DNA of 64,000 nt from Chersky-840 sp963794615 (GCA_963794615.1 CAWCEP010000006.1:868001-932000); one strand, 5' to 3'; shown: positions 18,700 through 29,053, counted from the first letter of the stretch. Notes: generated by a model not told the origin, from the letters alone. Numbers and translations are program-made.

Positions 18700-19683
18700 T
18701 TACCGGGGTGCCCGGGCCAACTTTGGCGCGTCCCGGTCCCGACCCCCCGCACCGGCAGGTGCTCGACACCGGCGAGGCTTCATTGCACGCGCGATGTAGA
18801 TGGCCATGAAGGTCCCGAAGGCGAGGCAGTAGATCCCGAACGGGGTGAGCGTCCGCGTCTTGAAATAGCGCATGAGGAACCGCACCGAGAGGAGCGCCGT
18901 GATCCCGGTGATGACCATGGCCACGACGCGCCTGGGCCCGGAGGCCGTTGCCGAGGGGCCCGGTCAGGTCGGAGAGCTTGAACAGCCCCGCCGCCAGGAT
19001 GATCGGCGTGGCGAGGAGGAAGGCGAAGCGGGCCGAGTCCTCGTGGTCGAGGCCCCGCGGCCAGGCCGGCCGTCATGCACACCCCCTCCCGGCTGATGCC
19101 GGCGATCGAGCGCGGTCGACTGGGCCAGTCCCACGACACCGGCCTCGCGGTAATCCAGGGACTCGAGCCGGCGCCCGCCGTCGGCCTTGGCACCCTCCCG
19201 AACGGCCAGCGCAGCGACCTCGGAGCGCCGCCGCAGCCGCTCGGCGCCCAGGAGGATCCCCCCGTTCACGATCAGGAACACCGCCGCCGCCTCGGGCTTG
19301 GCCAGCGCCACCCGCAGCTGGTGTTCGAAGCGCGAGACCGATGATGCCGGCGGGGATGGTGCCCACGATGATCAACCAGGCCAGCCGCTCGTAGGCGGTC
19401 TCGATCCGCCTGGTCGCGAGGGTGTGGAACCAGGCCGTGATGATGGCCACCCAGTCCCGCCAGAAGTAGACGAGCAGGGCGAGGGCGCTGCCGACGTGGA
19501 GCATGACCACGAACGCCAGCCACGACGACTCGGGGTCGGACTGCGCGGCCACGACCTGGTGCCAGCCGAAGAGCGACGGGCAGGAGCACGATGTGGCCCA
19601 GGCTCGAGACCGGGAACAGCTCGCTGACCCCCTGGAGGATGCCGAGCACCACCGTCTGGAACCAGCGACAGGTGGAGGTGCAC
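18700..19683 (-). CDS. uppP: Undecaprenyl-diphosphate phosphatase UppP/BacA (several frameshifts)
   Basis: Membrane phosphatase that recycles the peptidoglycan carrier lipid. Pieces in all three minus frames join into one protein. WFQTVVLGILQGVSELF plus PVSSLGH is the family signature. Then come a membrane segment WLAFVVMLHVGSALALLVYF, AWLIIVGTIPAGIIGLA, the second catalytic loop AGISREGVCMTAGL, and membrane segments ending in LTPFGIYCLAFGTFMAIYIA. At least five indels (around 19,665, 19,575, 19,335, 19,120, 19,050 and 18,940) are needed to keep one frame. That density suggests poor base quality rather than a decayed gene. Both ends are approximate; the stop may lie between 18,700 and 18,790. 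Confidence 0.8.
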
Positions 19684-19889
19684 AGGGGCGGCGTGGGTGG
19701 CCAGCAGCACAGGATGGGCGCCGGGCACGGCGACGATCGTACCGCCGCCGCGGGTGTGGGAACGGGGAAGTGGGGACGGGTAACCTCACCATCTCTTCAC
19801 GGCTTCACAGACCTTTCTGCAGGTCATCCCAGCCTCCTCCCAGGTTCATCGGGGATCCTTGGGGTGCCTGATGCACATGCGCAGGACGA

Positions 19890-19899
19890 AAAAGGAGGT
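19890..19899 (+). promoter_or_regulatory. Strong Shine-Dalgarno deciding the TTG start of sqdB
   Basis: AAAGGAGGTG is a near-perfect anti-16S match 8 nt upstream of the TTG at 19908. It supports that non-ATG codon as the true start. Confidence 0.75.
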
Positions 19900-19907
19900 G
19901 GCGGGGC

Positions 19908-21094
19908 TTGAGGATCCTCGTGCTGGGGGGCGACGGGTACCTGGGGTGGCCGACGGCGCTGCATCTGTCTCGGCGGGGCCATGACGTGGGCGTGGTCGAC
20001 AACTTCTGCCGGCGCCAGTACGACTTCGAGATGGGGGTGGACAGCCTCGTCCCCATCGCCCATCTCCAGCACCGGGTGCGGCGCTGGGCCGAGGTGTCGG
20101 GGCTGAGCGTCGAGGCCTTCGTGGGCGATCTCACCGACCACCGCTTCTGCGAGACCCTGCTCGAGCGCTTCGAGCCCGAGGCCATCGTCCACTTCGCCGA
20201 GCAGCGCAGCGCGCCCTACTCCATGATCGACCGGGCCCATGCCGTCTACACCCAGGTCAACAACGTGGTGGGCACGCTCAACCTGCTCTACGCCATCGCC
20301 GAGCGTGACCCGTCGATCCACCTCGTGAAGCTCGGGACCATGGGGGAGTACGGCACCCCCAACATCGACATCGAAGAGGGCTTCATCGAGATCACCCACA
20401 AGGGCCGCACCGACGTGCTGCCCTATCCCAAGCAGCCCGGGTCCTTCTACCACCTGTCCAAGGTGCACGACAGCCACAACATGCACTTCGCCTGTCGCAT
20501 CTGGGGCCTGCGGGCCACGGACCTCAACCAGGGCGTGGTCTACGGCCAGGAGACCGACGAGACCACCATGCACCCCGACCTGGCCACGCGCTTCGACTAC
20601 GACGCCGTGTTCGGGACCGTGCTCAACCGCTTCTGCGTCCAGGCCGTGGTGGGCCACCCCCTCTCGGTGTACGGCAAGGGGGGCCAGACCCGGGGCATGC
20701 TCGACATCCGAGACACCCTGGCCTGTGTGGAGCTCGCTTTGCTCAACCCCGCCGGCGGAGGGCGAGTACCGGGTCTTCAACCAGTTCACCGAGTCCTTCT
20801 CGGTGCTCCAGATGGCCGAGCATGGTGGCCGACGCCTATCCCGGTGCCACCCGCATCGACCACGTCGAGGACCCCAGGGTGGAGAAGGAGGAGCACTACT
20901 ACCGGGCCGCCCACACCAAGCTCCTCGACCTCGGCCTCGTGCCCCATCTGCTCGGGCCCGCCACCATCCGCTCGCTGCTGGCCGTCGTCGACCGCCACCG
21001 CGACCGGGTCGACCTCCGGGCCATCGACCCCACCGTGCAGTGGCGCAAGACGGCCAGCACCCTGCCCACCTCGGCGGGGCTCAGCAAGGACTGA
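19908..21094 (+). CDS. sqdB: UDP-sulfoquinovose synthase (two frameshifts)
   Basis: Extended short-chain dehydrogenase/reductase that makes UDP-sulfoquinovose from UDP-glucose and sulfite for sulfolipid. The NAD site is ILVLGGDGYLGWPTALHLS. Family-specific segments are FAEQRSAPYSMID, KLGTMGEYGTPNIDIEEG, LPYPKQPGSFYHLSKVHDSH (catalytic Tyr and Lys) and LRATDLNQGVVYG. Removing one extra base near 20,755 and one near 20,822 gives exactly 395 codons, the normal family length. The last part reads EYRVFNQFTESFSVLQMAEM and ends KTASTLPTSAGLSKD. No sulfoquinovosyltransferase (SqdX/SqdD) is next to it. Identity is confident; sulfolipid production is inferred. Confidence 0.9.
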
Positions 21095-21135
21095 CCGACC
21101 GGTCGGGCGCGCCTCAGGGGCCCGCCCCCCTGTGG

Positions 21136-22733
21136 TCAGGGTCCTTCGCCGCCCGAGGGGGTGCAGGACCGAGGGTCGAACGACGCCAGTGCCTGAGTGG
21201 GTGGCGTGGGCGGTTGGAGCGACGACGAGGTCGAAGCCGGCGCCGAGGTGGCCGAGGCCGAGGGGCTCGACGATGCCTGCGACGGTGCGTTGACCGAGAA
21301 ATTGGTGCCCGTGACGACGGTGACGTCGGCTCCGTTGCTGGTGGGGCCCTTGGCCAGGGTGACCGCCCCGGACAGCGAGTGCAGCACCTGTTCGGCCTGG
21401 GCCAGATGGGCCGGGGACGAGTAGTAGACGTAGGTCTCCGACAGCGAGCCGCTGGGCGTGGAGTCGCCCTGGCCGACGGTGTTGAAGCCCTCGGCCTGGA
21501 GCGCGGCGGCGGTCTGGCCCGCCTGGCCGGACTGGCCGGTGCCGTTCAGGACCGACACGGTGACCTTCCCGGGAGAGGGCAGCGGTTTGCCCGTCATGGT
21601 GTAGTCGTCGGCACCGATCCCGAGGAACCCGGTGATGGCGTGCAGATCGTTGGGCTGGCTCGTGAGCTCCACGTTCCCGTAGTCGTAGCCCTGGTAGAGG
21701 TAGTGCAGGCTCGACAAGACGATAACGGGCAGGGTCTGTTGCGGCGTCTTGTTGACGTTGATCCCGTGGAACGTGGTCACGAGGCCGAACATCGCCGAGA
21801 GCGACAAGCCCGAGTCGACCTGGAGCTGCGGCGCCACCGCACCGAGCAGGTCGTTGTCGGTGATGGGGTTGCCCAGTCCCTTCTTGTCCACCGCCGTCGC
21901 CAGCACCCGCAGGAATTCGTGGTCGCGCCGGATCCGGCTCAGGTCGCTTTCGGGGTCCGGGGTCCACTCGGCGTGATTGTTGGTCTTGACCCCGGGGCCC
22001 TTGTAGACGAGGTGCCGGGCCCGCACCACCTCGAGCGCCTGGAACCCGTTGAGCGACCGGCACCCCGCCGTGGGCACGTTGAGCCCGGAATAGGCGTCGA
22101 AGACAGGTTCGGGAAAGTACATCTTGATCCCGCCCAAGGCGTTGACCACGCCCTGGAAGCTGTCGAAGTTGAGCTCGACGTAGTGGTGGATGGGAATCCC
22201 GAAGTCCTCCTCGATGGCGCTCACCAGTTGCTTGGGGCCTTCGGCCAGGGCGGCGTCGATCTTGTTGGCGCCGTCGGCACGGGCGTTGGGGACGAACAGG
22301 TCGCGGGGGATCGACAGGATGGCGGCGGTCTTCGTGGCCGGGTTGACGTGGAGGATCATCACCACGTCGCTGTTGACCCCGGTCACCCCCTCGGAGCACA
22401 GCCCGAACGCCTTGTTCTGCTTTTTGAGGGCGCACCGCGACGTGGACCCCACGAGCACGATGTTCTCCACCCCTGACGGGGGCAGGGCCACGAGATCTCC
22501 CACGACGATGCGATGGATCTGATGGGTCCGGTACTCGGCGTAGCCGATGGCGGCCCCGGCGATGACCACGATCACGGCCGCCACCACGATGCCCACTCGC
22601 AGGAGGCGCTTGGTGACGCCGACTGCGGCTCTTCTTGCGGATATCGGCGCGACCGAATACGGGCGGCGGTGCCGGGGGGGTGCTTTCAGGCACGGGAGGC
22701 GAGTGTAGTGGTGGGGTACCGCCGGATTTCGTC
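21136..22733 (-). CDS. LytR-CpsA-Psr family protein with LytR_C domain (frameshifted near 22,618)
   Basis: Membrane-anchored phosphotransferase that probably ligates glycopolymers such as arabinogalactan-like or teichoic-type chains to peptidoglycan. It has a short Pro-rich cytoplasmic tail (MTKSGGTPPLHSPPVPESTP), a membrane span (VGIVVAAVIVVIAGAAIGYA) and the LCP catalytic domain. That domain shows NSDVVMILHVNP, AAILSIPRDLFV, HYVELNFDSFQGVVNALGGI and ALEVVRARHLVY. The LytR_C domain (KVTVSVLNGTGQSGQAG) and a Ser/Pro-rich C-terminal tail follow. The tail before the membrane span is in another frame, so one indel near 22,618 is assumed. It is convergent with sqdB. Confidence 0.88.
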
Positions 22734-22830
22734 ATGCTGCGCCCGCCGCGGGCGCCTTCGCGGCGCCCCGGCGCCGTCGGATGGCTCCCCACCACGGCAT
22801 CGGGCCCGGTGGACCGGTGCCCGGGACCGA

Positions 22831-22836
22831 TAGGGT
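22831..22836 (+). promoter_or_regulatory. -10 box of leaderless promoter
   Basis: TAGGGT is followed by 8 nt and then the ATG at 22845 of the Ig-repeat membrane protein. No Shine-Dalgarno is present. Confidence 0.45.
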
Positions 22837-22844
22837 CGCACCCG

Positions 22845-24200
22845 ATGGTCGGGGATCGACGTCGACCGGTGCCCGGGGATCGACGTCGACTCGGGCGACG
22901 GCGAGCGCGGGCGAGAGCCTTGGTACGGCTGGCCGTCCCCATGGTGCTGTCCGCCGTCGTGGTGATCCTGGCCGTGAGCTCGGTGGCGCAGATCGGCCGC
23001 ACGTCGGGCCCGTACCGGCGGACCGTGGACCGCGGCTACGCCGCACTGGCAGGCCCGCTCGTGGCGCAGAGCAACGCCTCGGGGACGGCGCTGTCCGCGT
23101 TCCTGCACCACGCCGGCACGCTCGGTCGTCTCACCTTCTTCTCCGACCTCGACTCCTTCGCGTCCGACGCGTCGTCGTTGCAACGCCAGTACGACGCCAT
23201 CACCCCGCCCGATCCGTCATCGGCGACGAGGTGCGCCACCGCCATCGCCGAGCGGGCCGCGGCCGTCTCGACCCTGCGCGCCGCCTTGGAGCGCGTCCTC
23301 GGTGGCAGGACCGGGCTCGTCGCCGTCGACGAGGCCGACGCCAGTGCGTCGGTGGGGGCGGTGGGCACCGACCTGCAGTCCGCCGACGCGTCATGGGCGG
23401 CGTGCCGGCGCGCCCTGCGGCGCGCCCCGGGGTCGGCGCTCGTCCCCACATCGACGTGGGTCCGGGACCCCGCCCTGTTCGCCGGGGCCGGGAGCCTCGT
23501 GGCCGGCCTCGTGGGATCGCGCTCGCTCGCGCCGGTGCACCAGATCGTCGTGCTCGCCGTCGTCACCGACCCCGAGCCGCGGTGGCGAGCGGGTCGACAC
23601 TCGTGACGCCGGCCGCCACGAGTGTCGTCGCCCACGTCGTGCTGGCCAACCAGGGCAACGTGGACGAGGAGGGTGTCGAGCTCGGCGGGGAGATGACCCT
23701 GTCGGGGACGACGGCGAGCCCGGTCGTAGTGCAGCGCACCATCGACCTGGGCGCGGGGCGGTCCACGACGATGCTGCTCCCGGCGCTCAAGGTCGAGCCC
23801 GGCTCCTCCTACACGCTGCAGGTCGTGGCGGAGTCGCCCCATGCCCCGGGCACCGGGTCGCTCACGTCGCGCTCGGTCGAGGTCCAGGTCCAACCGACCG
23901 CCACGTTGACGGCGGTGACGTCCACGCCGCTGATCGCGGTGCGGGGCCAGGCCGTGACCCTCATCGCCGATGTCGACGTCGTCGTTGCCCGCGGCCGGGG
24001 CCCCCACGGGGACCGTGGCCTTCCAGGACGACGGCACCACCATCTCGGGTTGCGGGGCCCGGCCGCTGCACAAGGGACAGGCCACGTGCTCGGTGACCTA
24101 CCCCGCGGCCTCGGCGCACTCCATCACCGCCGCGTACTCGGGCGACGCGCGCGACGCGGGGTCGCTGTCGCCCGCCATCACCCTCAAGGTGGACAACTGA
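22845..24200 (+). CDS. Membrane-anchored secreted protein with C-terminal Ig-like repeat (two frameshifts)
   Basis: I do not recognise the whole protein. It has a very basic N-terminus (GDRRRPVPGDRRR, from a 24-nt DNA repeat), one membrane span (VRLAVPMVLSAVVVILAVSS) and a helical Ala/Ser/Asp-rich extracytoplasmic region. A beta-rich region (VVAHVVLANQGNVDEEG, YTLQVVAESPHAPGTGSLTS) follows. The C-terminal Ig-like repeat resembles bacterial Ig3-type modules (APTGTVAFQDDGTTISGC, GQATCSVTYPAASAHSITAA). Frame changes near 23,580 and 23,975 are needed. It is divergent from the LCP gene and lies 88 bp before gltA. A role in the cell envelope is inferred from topology only. Confidence 0.65.
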
Positions 24201-24226
24201 CCGACCGGGCCGCCGGCGCCGATGAG

Positions 24227-24255
24227 GTGACCGAGCGACGGCGGCGCCTTAGGAT
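24227..24255 (+). promoter_or_regulatory. Putative sigma-A-type promoter of gltA
   Basis: GTGACC at 24227-24232, a 17-bp spacer and TAGGAT at 24250-24255. Transcription would begin about 27 nt before the gltA GTG, leaving room for its GAGGAGG Shine-Dalgarno. Confidence 0.5.
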
Positions 24256-24288
24256 CGGGGTGGGACGTCAGAGGAGGGTCCGAGCGTC

Positions 24289-25563
24289 GTGGCAGAGAGC
24301 ATCACCATCACCGACAACCGGACGGGCAATCAGCTCGAGATCCCCATCCGCAACGGCGGGGTCGAGGCGGGCGAGTGGAGCAAGCTCCTCCCCGGCATCT
24401 GGTTCTACGACCCGGGGTTCACCGCCACCGCCGGCGTGCGAGAGCTCGGTGTCCTTCGTCGACGGTGATGCCGGGATCCTGCGCTACCGCGGCTACGAGA
24501 TCGCCGAGCTGGCCGAGCACTCCAATTACCTCGAGGTCGCCTACCTCCTCCTGCACGGGAAGCTGCCCACCGCGGCGCGAATTCGACGGATGGCGCCACG
24601 AGATCACGTACCACACCTACATCCACGAGAACGTCCGCAAGCGGTTCCTCGAGGGGTTCCACTACGACGCCCATCCCATGGGGATGCTCGTCTCGGCGGT
24701 CGCGGCGCTGTCGACCTTCTACCTCGACGCCAAGGAGATCTTCGACCCCGAGTCCCGTCGCCGCCAGATCATCCGGCTCATCGCCAAGATGCCCACACTG
24801 GCCGCCGCCGCCCACCGGTTCTCGGTCGGGATGCCCTTCGTCTATCCCGACAACTCCCTCGACTTCGCCGGGAATTTCCTGTCGATGATGTGGAAGGTGG
24901 CCGAGCCCCGGTTCGACGCCAACCCCACCCTGGCCCGGGCGCTCGACATCCTGTTCATCCTCCACGCCGACCACGAGCAGAACTGCTCGACCACCGCCAT
25001 GCGCGTCGTGGGGTCGTCGCACGCCGATCCCTACTCGTGCTGTGCGGCGGCCTGCGCCGCGCTGTACGGGCCCCGCCACGGCGGAGCCAACGAGATGGTC
25101 ATCCGCATGCTCACCGAGATCGGCTCGATCGAGAACGTGCCCGCCTTCATCGATTCGGTCAAGCAGGGCGACGGGGGGCCGGCTCCAGGGCTTCGGCCAC
25201 CGCGTCTACAAGAACTACGACCCCCGGGCCCGGATCATCAAGCAGACCGCGGACGAGGTGTTCGCCATCACCGGCAAGAACCCGCTGCTCGACATCGCCC
25301 TCAAGCTCGAGGAGATCGCCCTCTCCGACGAGTACTTCACGTCCCGGCGGCTGTATCCCAACGTCGACTTCTACTCGGGCCTCATCTACCAGGCCATGGG
25401 ATTCCCGCTCGAGATGTTCCCCGTGCTCTTCGCCATCCCCCGCACCGCCGGGTGGCTGGCGCACTGGCAGGAGATGCTCGACCAGGACTCCAAGATCGCC
25501 CGGCCCCGCCAGCTCTACATCGGCGAGGAGCCCCGCCACTACGTCCCCATCGCCGAGCGCTAG
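24289..25563 (+). CDS. gltA: Citrate synthase (three frameshifts)
   Basis: Condenses acetyl-CoA with oxaloacetate to open the TCA cycle. Motifs include GILRYRGYEIAELAEHSNYL, SMMWKVAEPRFDANPTLARA, FILHADHEQNCSTTAMRVVG (catalytic His), GPRHGGANEMVIRML and LQGFGHRVYKNYDPRA (active-site His/Arg); RLYPNVDFYSGLIYQAMG carries the catalytic aspartate. Three extra bases, near 24,436, 24,584 and in a G run near 25,177, break the frame. Removing them leaves exactly 424 codons, the normal length. Every downstream motif is intact, so this is almost certainly a functional gene with sequence errors. The GTG start has GAGGAGG upstream. Confidence 0.92.
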
Positions 25564-25567
25564 CCGT

Positions 25568-25583
25568 CGCCGCGTCCGCGGCG
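25568..25583. terminator. Hairpin between convergent gltA and tesB
   Basis: A perfect 7-bp inverted repeat (CGCCGCG and CGCGGCG around TC) lies in the 37 bp between the two stop codons. No U-tract follows on either strand, so termination is plausible but unproven. Confidence 0.45.
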
Positions 25584-25600
25584 CCACGGCTCCGGACCGG

Positions 25601-26462
25601 TCAGGGCGTGGCCTTGGGGACCAGGCGCATGAGGCCCTCCTGGACCATCGACACGACCAGGGTCCCGTCGCGTGAGAACAGAAAGCCACGGGCCAGGCCC
25701 CGGGCGCCGTAGGCGTTGGGGCTGTCCATGTCGTAGAGGAGCCATTCGTCGGCCCGGAAGGGCCGGTGGAACCACATGCAGTGGTCCAGGCTCGCCCCCA
25801 TGAACTCGGCGTCGTCCCAGCGGGCCTCGTGGGGGGCGAGCATGGTGTCGAACAGCGACATGTCCGACGCGTAGGCCGCCACGCACGCGTGCAGCAGGGG
25901 ATCGTCGGGCAGGGTGCCGTCGGCGCGGATCCACACCCGCTGGACGGGGTCGCGGGCCTCGTGCTGCATCCACGGCAGCTCGCCCACGTGACGCTGGTCG
26001 ATGGGATGGGGACGGGCGAACCAGTCGGCCAGCTCGTCGCGCAAGGGCTCGAGCCGGTCGTGCAGCGACGGCAGCGTCTCGGGGTCGGGCACCTCGGGCA
26101 TGGGCGCCTGATGGTCGAAGGCGCCCTCCTCGTAGACGTGGAACGACGCGGCGACGTTGAAGATGGCCTGGCCGTGCTGGATGGCCACCACGCGCCGGGT
26201 GGTGAAGGAGCGGCCGTCGCGGATCCGGTCGACCTCGTACAGGATGGGCACGTTGGGGTCCCCGGGGCGCAGGAAGTAGGCGTGCAACGAGTGCACCCGG
26301 CCGCGCTCGACCGTGCGCCCCGCCGCCATGAGGGCCTGGGCCGCCACCTGGCCGCCGAAGACCGCGCTGACGGTGCTCGTCGGGGCTCACGCCCCGGAAG
26401 ATGTTGACCTCGATGGGCTCGATGTCGAGCAGCTTGACGAGGAAGTCCAACGCGTCGCTCAC
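25601..26462 (-). CDS. tesB: Acyl-CoA thioesterase II (frameshifted near 26,385)
   Basis: Double-hotdog hydrolase releasing free fatty acids from acyl-CoA. It begins VSDALDFLVKLLDIEPIEVN followed by IFRGVSP. It then continues in the adjacent frame with VAAQALMAAGRTV, HSLHAYFLRPGDPNVPI, RRVVAIQHGQAIFNVAASFH, ASLDHCMWFHRPFRADEWLL (catalytic Asp/His region) and ending SMVQEGLMRLVPKATP. One extra base near 26,385 explains the break; the corrected length, 287 codons, is typical. The start is one of three consecutive GTG codons at 26462-26468. It is divergent from the GH1 gene and convergent with gltA. Confidence 0.9.
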
Positions 26463-26488
26463 CACCACATCCTGGCAGGCCCCGCCGC

Positions 26489-26494
26489 TACGGT
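26489..26494 (+). promoter_or_regulatory. -10 box of leaderless promoter for the GH1 glycosidase
   Basis: TACGGT is followed by 6 nt and then the GTG at 26501. No Shine-Dalgarno is present. Confidence 0.5.
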
Positions 26495-26500
26495 GTCGCT

Positions 26501-27681
26501 GTGCCGACCGCCGACTTCCCCGACGGGTTCCTGTGGGGGACCGCCACCGCCGCCCACCAGATCGAGGGGGGCAACACCAACAACGACTGGTGGGCCTTCG
26601 AGCACGCGCCGGGGACGCCGTGCCTCGAGTCGAGCGGCGACGCGTGTGACTCGTGGCGGCTGTGGCCCGAGGACCTCGACCTCGTGGCCGGCCTCGGGCT
26701 CGGGGCCTACCGGTTCTCGGTGGAATGGAGCCGGATCGAGCCCGCCGAGGGGGAGTGGTCGCTCGCCGCCCTCGAGCACTACCGGCGCCAGTGCGCCCGG
26801 TGCCACGAGCTCGGCCTCGTCGCCGGTGGTGACCCTGAACCACTTCACCATCCCCCGCTGGCTGGCCGAGCGAGGCGGGTGGGAGGCCGCCGACGCCCCC
26901 GAGCGCTTCGCCCGGTTCTGCGAACGCGTGGGCCAGCACCTCGGGCGACCTCGTCGGCTGGGCCTGCACGCTGAACGAGCCCAACGTGGTGGCCACCATG
27001 GGGTATCTGACTCGAGGTGTTCCCTCCCGGCGTCCGGGACTCGGGCCGGCGCCACGCCGTGAACGACGCCCTGTGCCGGGCCCATGTCCTCGGCGTCGAG
27101 GCCCTTCGCGGCGGCCCCGGGTCTTCCCCGTCGGGCTCACCCTGTCGATGACACGACTGGCAGGCTGGTCCCGGGCGGCGAGGACCGGCTGCGAACGGAT
27201 GCGCGGCCCGACCGAGGACGTGTTCCTCGACGCCACCACCGGGCGACGACTTCGTGGGCGTGCAGTGCTACACCCGGATGCGGGTCGGGCCCGACGGGGT
27301 CCTCGGGGCCGAGGAGGGCGTGGCCACGACCCAGATGGGCTACGAGTTCTATCCCCGGGCCCTCGAGGCCACGGTGCGCCGGGCCTGGGAGGTCACCGGC
27401 GGCATCCCCGTCGTGGTGACCGAGAACGGGATCGGCACCGCCGACGACGCCCAGCGCATCGCCTATGTGTCCGAGGCCCTGGCCGGGGTGCAGCGCTGTC
27501 TGGGCGACGGGATCGACGTCCGGGGCTACTTCTACTGGAGCCTCCTCGACAACTTCGAATGGGTGCTCGGCTACGGGCCCACGTTCGGTCTGGTCGAGGT
27601 CGACCACGCCACCTTCGAGCGCCGTCCCAAGCCCAGCGCCCGGTGGTTCGGGGACGTGGCGCGGGCCAACGCCTGCCCTGA
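26501..27681 (+). CDS. Glycoside hydrolase family 1 beta-glycosidase (multiple frameshifts)
   Basis: Retaining beta-glucosidase/galactosidase-type enzyme. Pieces in the three plus frames assemble into the GH1 order: FPDGFLWGTATAAHQIEGGN, GAYRFSVEWSRIEPAEGEWS and VVTLNHFTIPRWLAERGGW. These are followed by CTLNEPNVVATMGYL (acid/base Glu), GLTLSMTDWQA, VGVQCYTRMRVGPDG, PVVVTENGIGTADDAQR (nucleophile Glu near 27,423) and DVRGYFYWSLLDNFEW. At least five indels (about 26,825; 26,945; 27,015; 27,065-27,160; 27,245; 27,672) are required. Both catalytic glutamates are present, so I call it a real gene with poor local sequence, but a decayed gene cannot be excluded. Substrate is unknown. Confidence 0.8.
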
Positions 27682-27732
27682 GCGAGGCGTGCCGGCCGGC
27701 GCCCGGCTGGGTACAACCAGGCCCGTGCAGGC

Positions 27733-27738
27733 TAAATT
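27733..27738 (+). promoter_or_regulatory. -10 box of leaderless promoter for the GtrA-like gene
   Basis: TAAATT is followed by 7 nt and then the ATG at 27746. It stands out as an A/T island in G+C-rich sequence. Confidence 0.5.
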
Positions 27739-27745
27739 CGCCCGG

Positions 27746-28269
27746 ATGGCCGCCACCCTGAAGCGCCTGTGGCGCCTGTACCACACCCCCACCGGGAAGA
27801 AGATGTTCCGGTACGCCACGGTGTCGGTCATCTCCACCACCGTGTCCTTCAGCGTGCTCGGGCTCGTCTTCGGCGTGTTCCGGGTGTGGACGGAGGTGCC
27901 GAGCACCGTCTTCGCCAACCTGGTGGCGAGCGTGCCGGCCTACTACCTCAACCGCACCTGGTCATGGGGCAAGAGCGGGCCGGTCGCACGTGTTCAAGGA
28001 GGTCGTCCCTTTCTGGACGCATGACCGCCATCGGGATCACGATGTCGATCGGGACGGCGTCGCTGGCCCACCACCTCAGCAACGTCTACAACCTCCACCA
28101 CTTCGGCCGGACCGTGGTGGTCGAGGGAGCCAACACCGCTGCCTTCGCCCTGCTGTGGATCGTGAAGTTCCTCGTGTTCAACCGTCTGTTCCACGTGGAC
28201 CCGGTCGCCGAGGCGGACGCCGAGCTGTTCATGGAGTCGGTGGTCGAGGTGGAGGGGGCCGAGCCCTGA
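27746..28269 (+). CDS. GtrA-like membrane protein (two frameshifts)
   Basis: A small four-helix membrane protein of the GtrA/DPMS family, members of which help flip or position polyprenyl-linked sugars. Visible are KKMFRYATVSVISTTVSFSV, ANLVASVPAYYLNRTWSWGK, VFKEVVPFWTMTAIGITMS and TAAFALLWIVKFLVFNRLFH, with an acidic C-terminus. One extra G near 27,987 and one extra C near 28,019 break the frame. Removing both gives 174 codons, normal for the family. It is convergent with yajQ, 6 bp apart. A link to the polyprenyl-phosphate glycosyltransferase and MptB in this region is plausible but inferred. Confidence 0.85.
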
Positions 28270-28275
28270 CCCTGG

Positions 28276-28764
28276 TCAGTCCCGGAAGTTCTGGAACTGC
28301 AGGGGGATGCCGAAGTCCTGCTCCTTGAGCGCCTTGATGACGGCCTGCAGGTCGTCGCGCTTCTTCCCGTTGACCCGCAGCTGGTCGCCCTGGGCCTGTG
28401 ACGACACGCCCTTCAGGTTCATGTCCTTGATGAACTTGTTGAGGCGTTTGGCGTGGTCGGCGGAGATGCCGGCCTTGATGGCGATGCGCTGGCGGACCGT
28501 GCCCTTGGTGGCCTCCTCGATCTTGCCGTCGTCGAGAGCCTTGAGCGACACCTCGCGACGGACGATCTTCTCCTGGAGCACCTGGTGCAGCGCACGCAGC
28601 CGGTCCTCGGTCGAGGACCGCAGCACCATGTCGTCCTCACCGAGCTCGATGCTCGAGTCGGTTCCCTTGAAGTCGAAGCGGGTGCCGGCCTCGCGGTTGG
28701 CTTGGTCGACGGCATTGCGGACCTCTTGCATGTCGACCTGCGAGACCACGTCGAACGTCGGCAT
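28276..28764 (-). CDS. yajQ: YajQ-family nucleotide-binding protein
   Basis: A 162-residue protein with two ferredoxin-like domains. Family members bind nucleotides or RNA, and Xanthomonas homologues bind cyclic di-GMP. Motifs are MPTFDVVSQVDMQEVRNAVD, NREAGTRFDFKGTD, GTVRQRIAIKAGISADHAK and LNKFIKDMNLKGVSSQAQGD, ending DFGIPLQFQNFRD. Length and ends match the family exactly. The ATG at 28764 is preceded 7 nt upstream by a TATCGT -10 box, so leaderless expression is likely. Cellular role in this organism is not known. Confidence 0.95.
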   Translation of the reverse strand: MPTFDVVSQVDMQEVRNAVDQANREAGTRFDFKGTDSSIELGEDDMVLRSSTEDRLRALHQVLQEKIVRREVSLKALDDGKIEEATKGTVRQRIAIKAGISADHAKRLNKFIKDMNLKGVSSQAQGDQLRVNGKKRDDLQAVIKALKEQDFGIPLQFQNFRD

Positions 28765-28771
28765 GGCCGAC

Positions 28772-28777
28772 ACGATA
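28772..28777 (-). promoter_or_regulatory. -10 box of leaderless promoter for yajQ
   Basis: TATCGT on the minus strand is separated by 7 nt from the ATG at 28764. No Shine-Dalgarno is present. Confidence 0.5.
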
Positions 28778-28903
28778 GTGCTGGGCCCGGCGGGCCGGTC
28801 GGTGTCCTGCGCCCGCCGTTTGGCCACGCCGTCGCGACTGCCAAGTGGGGGCTGCCCAGGCCTCGCGATCCACAGAAGCCCCGCGATAGGGTCTTCGCCT
28901 CGC

Positions 28904-28985
28904 GGGTCGGTGCCCGAGCGGCCAAAGGGAGCAGACTGTAAATCTGCCGGCACAGCCTACGAAGGTTCGAATCCTTCCCGGCCCA
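28904..28985 (+). tRNA. tRNA-Tyr (GTA)
   Basis: 82-nt class II tRNA. The acceptor GGGTCGG pairs with CCGGCCC, the anticodon arm is GCAGA-CTGTAAA-TCTGC with anticodon GTA, a variable arm is present, and the T arm is GAAGG-TTCGAAT-CCTTC. CCA is not encoded. Confidence 0.95.
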
Positions 28986-29053
28986 CACGTTCCCACTCGA
29001 CCACGGCTGAGGTACCCGCCCAGGATTGCGGCTCCCGGGTTCGGGGACTGCAC

